Assembly: GCA_037783415.1 (NCBI GenBank)
Contig: JAZGTN010000006.1
Location: 744,001 to 808,000 of the forward strand
DNA length: 64,000 bases
From: Leptasterias polaris
Lineage: Eukaryota > Echinodermata > Asteroidea > Forcipulatida > Asteriidae
Reading direction: 5' to 3'
Below the pieces are notes generated by a model. The model was given only the letters and a program-made list of their open reading frames with translations. It ran no database searches and had not been told where the DNA came from. Position numbers and translations under genes: made by a program. Shown piece after piece: positions 63,498 to 64,000 of this stretch (its first letter is position 1; each line of letters starts with the position of its first letter).

Positions 63498-63564
63498 GTA
63501 AGAGGCAAGACACAGTATGGAGCCAATCACTACAAACAAATAATGTTCCGTTACACTTAATTAG

Positions 63565-63712
63565 GATTTTGGGTTGAACAAGGAAAAATTTACTAGAGCG
63601 GGATTTGAACCAACGACCTCCAGATTGACGTGCCGGCGCTCTACCAACTGAGCTATCTAGCCCTATGTTGGCGGTCTCCCTATATTGTCAATATCCTTGT
63701 TCGGTGGGTGCG
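63565..63712 (-). mobile_element. Family A tRNA-like element, short form, reversed
   Basis: The minus strand gives GCACCCACCGAACAAGG, the head (TAGCTCAGTTGGTAGAG, GGTTCAAATCC) and the tail CCTTGTTCAACCCAAAA. It has the same limits as the copy at 25859-26005, in opposite orientation. Confidence 0.82.
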
Positions 63713-64000
63713 TAATGTAGCTGTAAATCAGGTTGACACACGTGTTGAGAAGTTTTGTTTAATTTTACAAAATTAAATCTTCTTTTTTAAATATCGAAAT
63801 ACCGGGGGGAAAAAAGTTGTGGCAGCAATGACTCTCTCCCCTACAGTGAGCTTGTCTGGCTGTCATCGTTGAGAAAATCATACTTCAATTTGATTTATAT
63901 TTCTGGATGTATAGCAACAAAATTACTTAAAATGTATAGGGTTGCATCAGGAAAGGATTAATTGAAGTAAGGTGGGGGTTTTTCTTCAAATCCCGCTCGG
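63713..64000. other. Intron end of window, no recognised feature
   Basis: No second half of domain 41 was found. The CCCCTACAG near 63846 is followed by a stop in the needed frame. Confidence 0.45.

Noticed and set aside
62503..63129. Minus-strand frame of 208 codons
   Set aside because: Its second half is the antisense of domain 40 and its first part crosses an 18-bp tandem repeat. No domain is seen.
63846..63890. Possible second half of domain 41 after CCCCTACAG
   Set aside because: The required phase meets a stop after nine codons, and no tyrosine-corner motif follows.

Overview
The window is a piece of an intron-rich animal genome. No bacterial signals (operons, ribosome binding sites, CRISPR) are present. 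The + strand carries the middle of one very large gene that enters from the left edge and leaves past the right edge. I read 51 exons plus one candidate 21-nt microexon. Together they give about 10.9 kb of coding sequence (about 3,640 residues, roughly 17% of the window), and all of it is fibronectin type III (FN3) domains: domain 1 (C-terminal tail only), domains 2-40 complete, domain 41 (first half only). I see no signal peptide, EGF, Ig, transmembrane or phosphatase segment, so both ends of the protein lie outside the window. The repeat content (several tRNA-derived SINE families, many short inverted-repeat elements, and a short element whose ends I remember as abundant in sea stars and sea urchins) suggests an echinoderm. 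That is an inference, not proof.

Gene layout. Almost every domain is one exon flanked by phase-1 introns (one base of the split codon before the intron), so most exons can be skipped or duplicated without changing frame. Ten domains (9, 11, 12, 13, 16, 17, 21, 26, 32, 38), and also the edge domain 41, are split by an extra internal intron. Those introns fall at different places and in all three phases. Domains 10 to 22 alternate between a type with a 'G-x-F/Y-D-x-F/Y' signature after the strand-B Trp and a type without it, which suggests growth by duplication of domain pairs. Family is uncertain: R3-type receptor tyrosine phosphatases (PTPRB/PTPRH/PTPRJ/PTPRQ) and tenascin-like proteins have similar FN3 repeats. 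The likely role is an extracellular adhesion or receptor array, but the sequence here does not decide it.

Non-coding content. Introns hold three large minisatellites (24 bp at 5255, 42 bp at 8377, 33 bp at 15270), smaller tandem repeats, tRNA-like SINE families (called A, B, C here, plus single others), 5'-truncated LINE ends that still show reverse-transcriptase C-terminal motifs, and about 20 inverted-repeat DNA elements, several with clear TA, TAA or TTAA target duplications. Several elements are nested. Some sit within tens of bases of splice sites (1968-2244 is not near one; 29763-29862 and 50511-50817 are). The most unusual are a tRNA-like element with both terminal inverted repeats and a perfect 16-bp flanking duplication (1968-2244), a 45-copy minisatellite whose unit is a hairpin and a STAT-type palindrome (15270), and a candidate in-frame 7-codon microexon (19601-19621).
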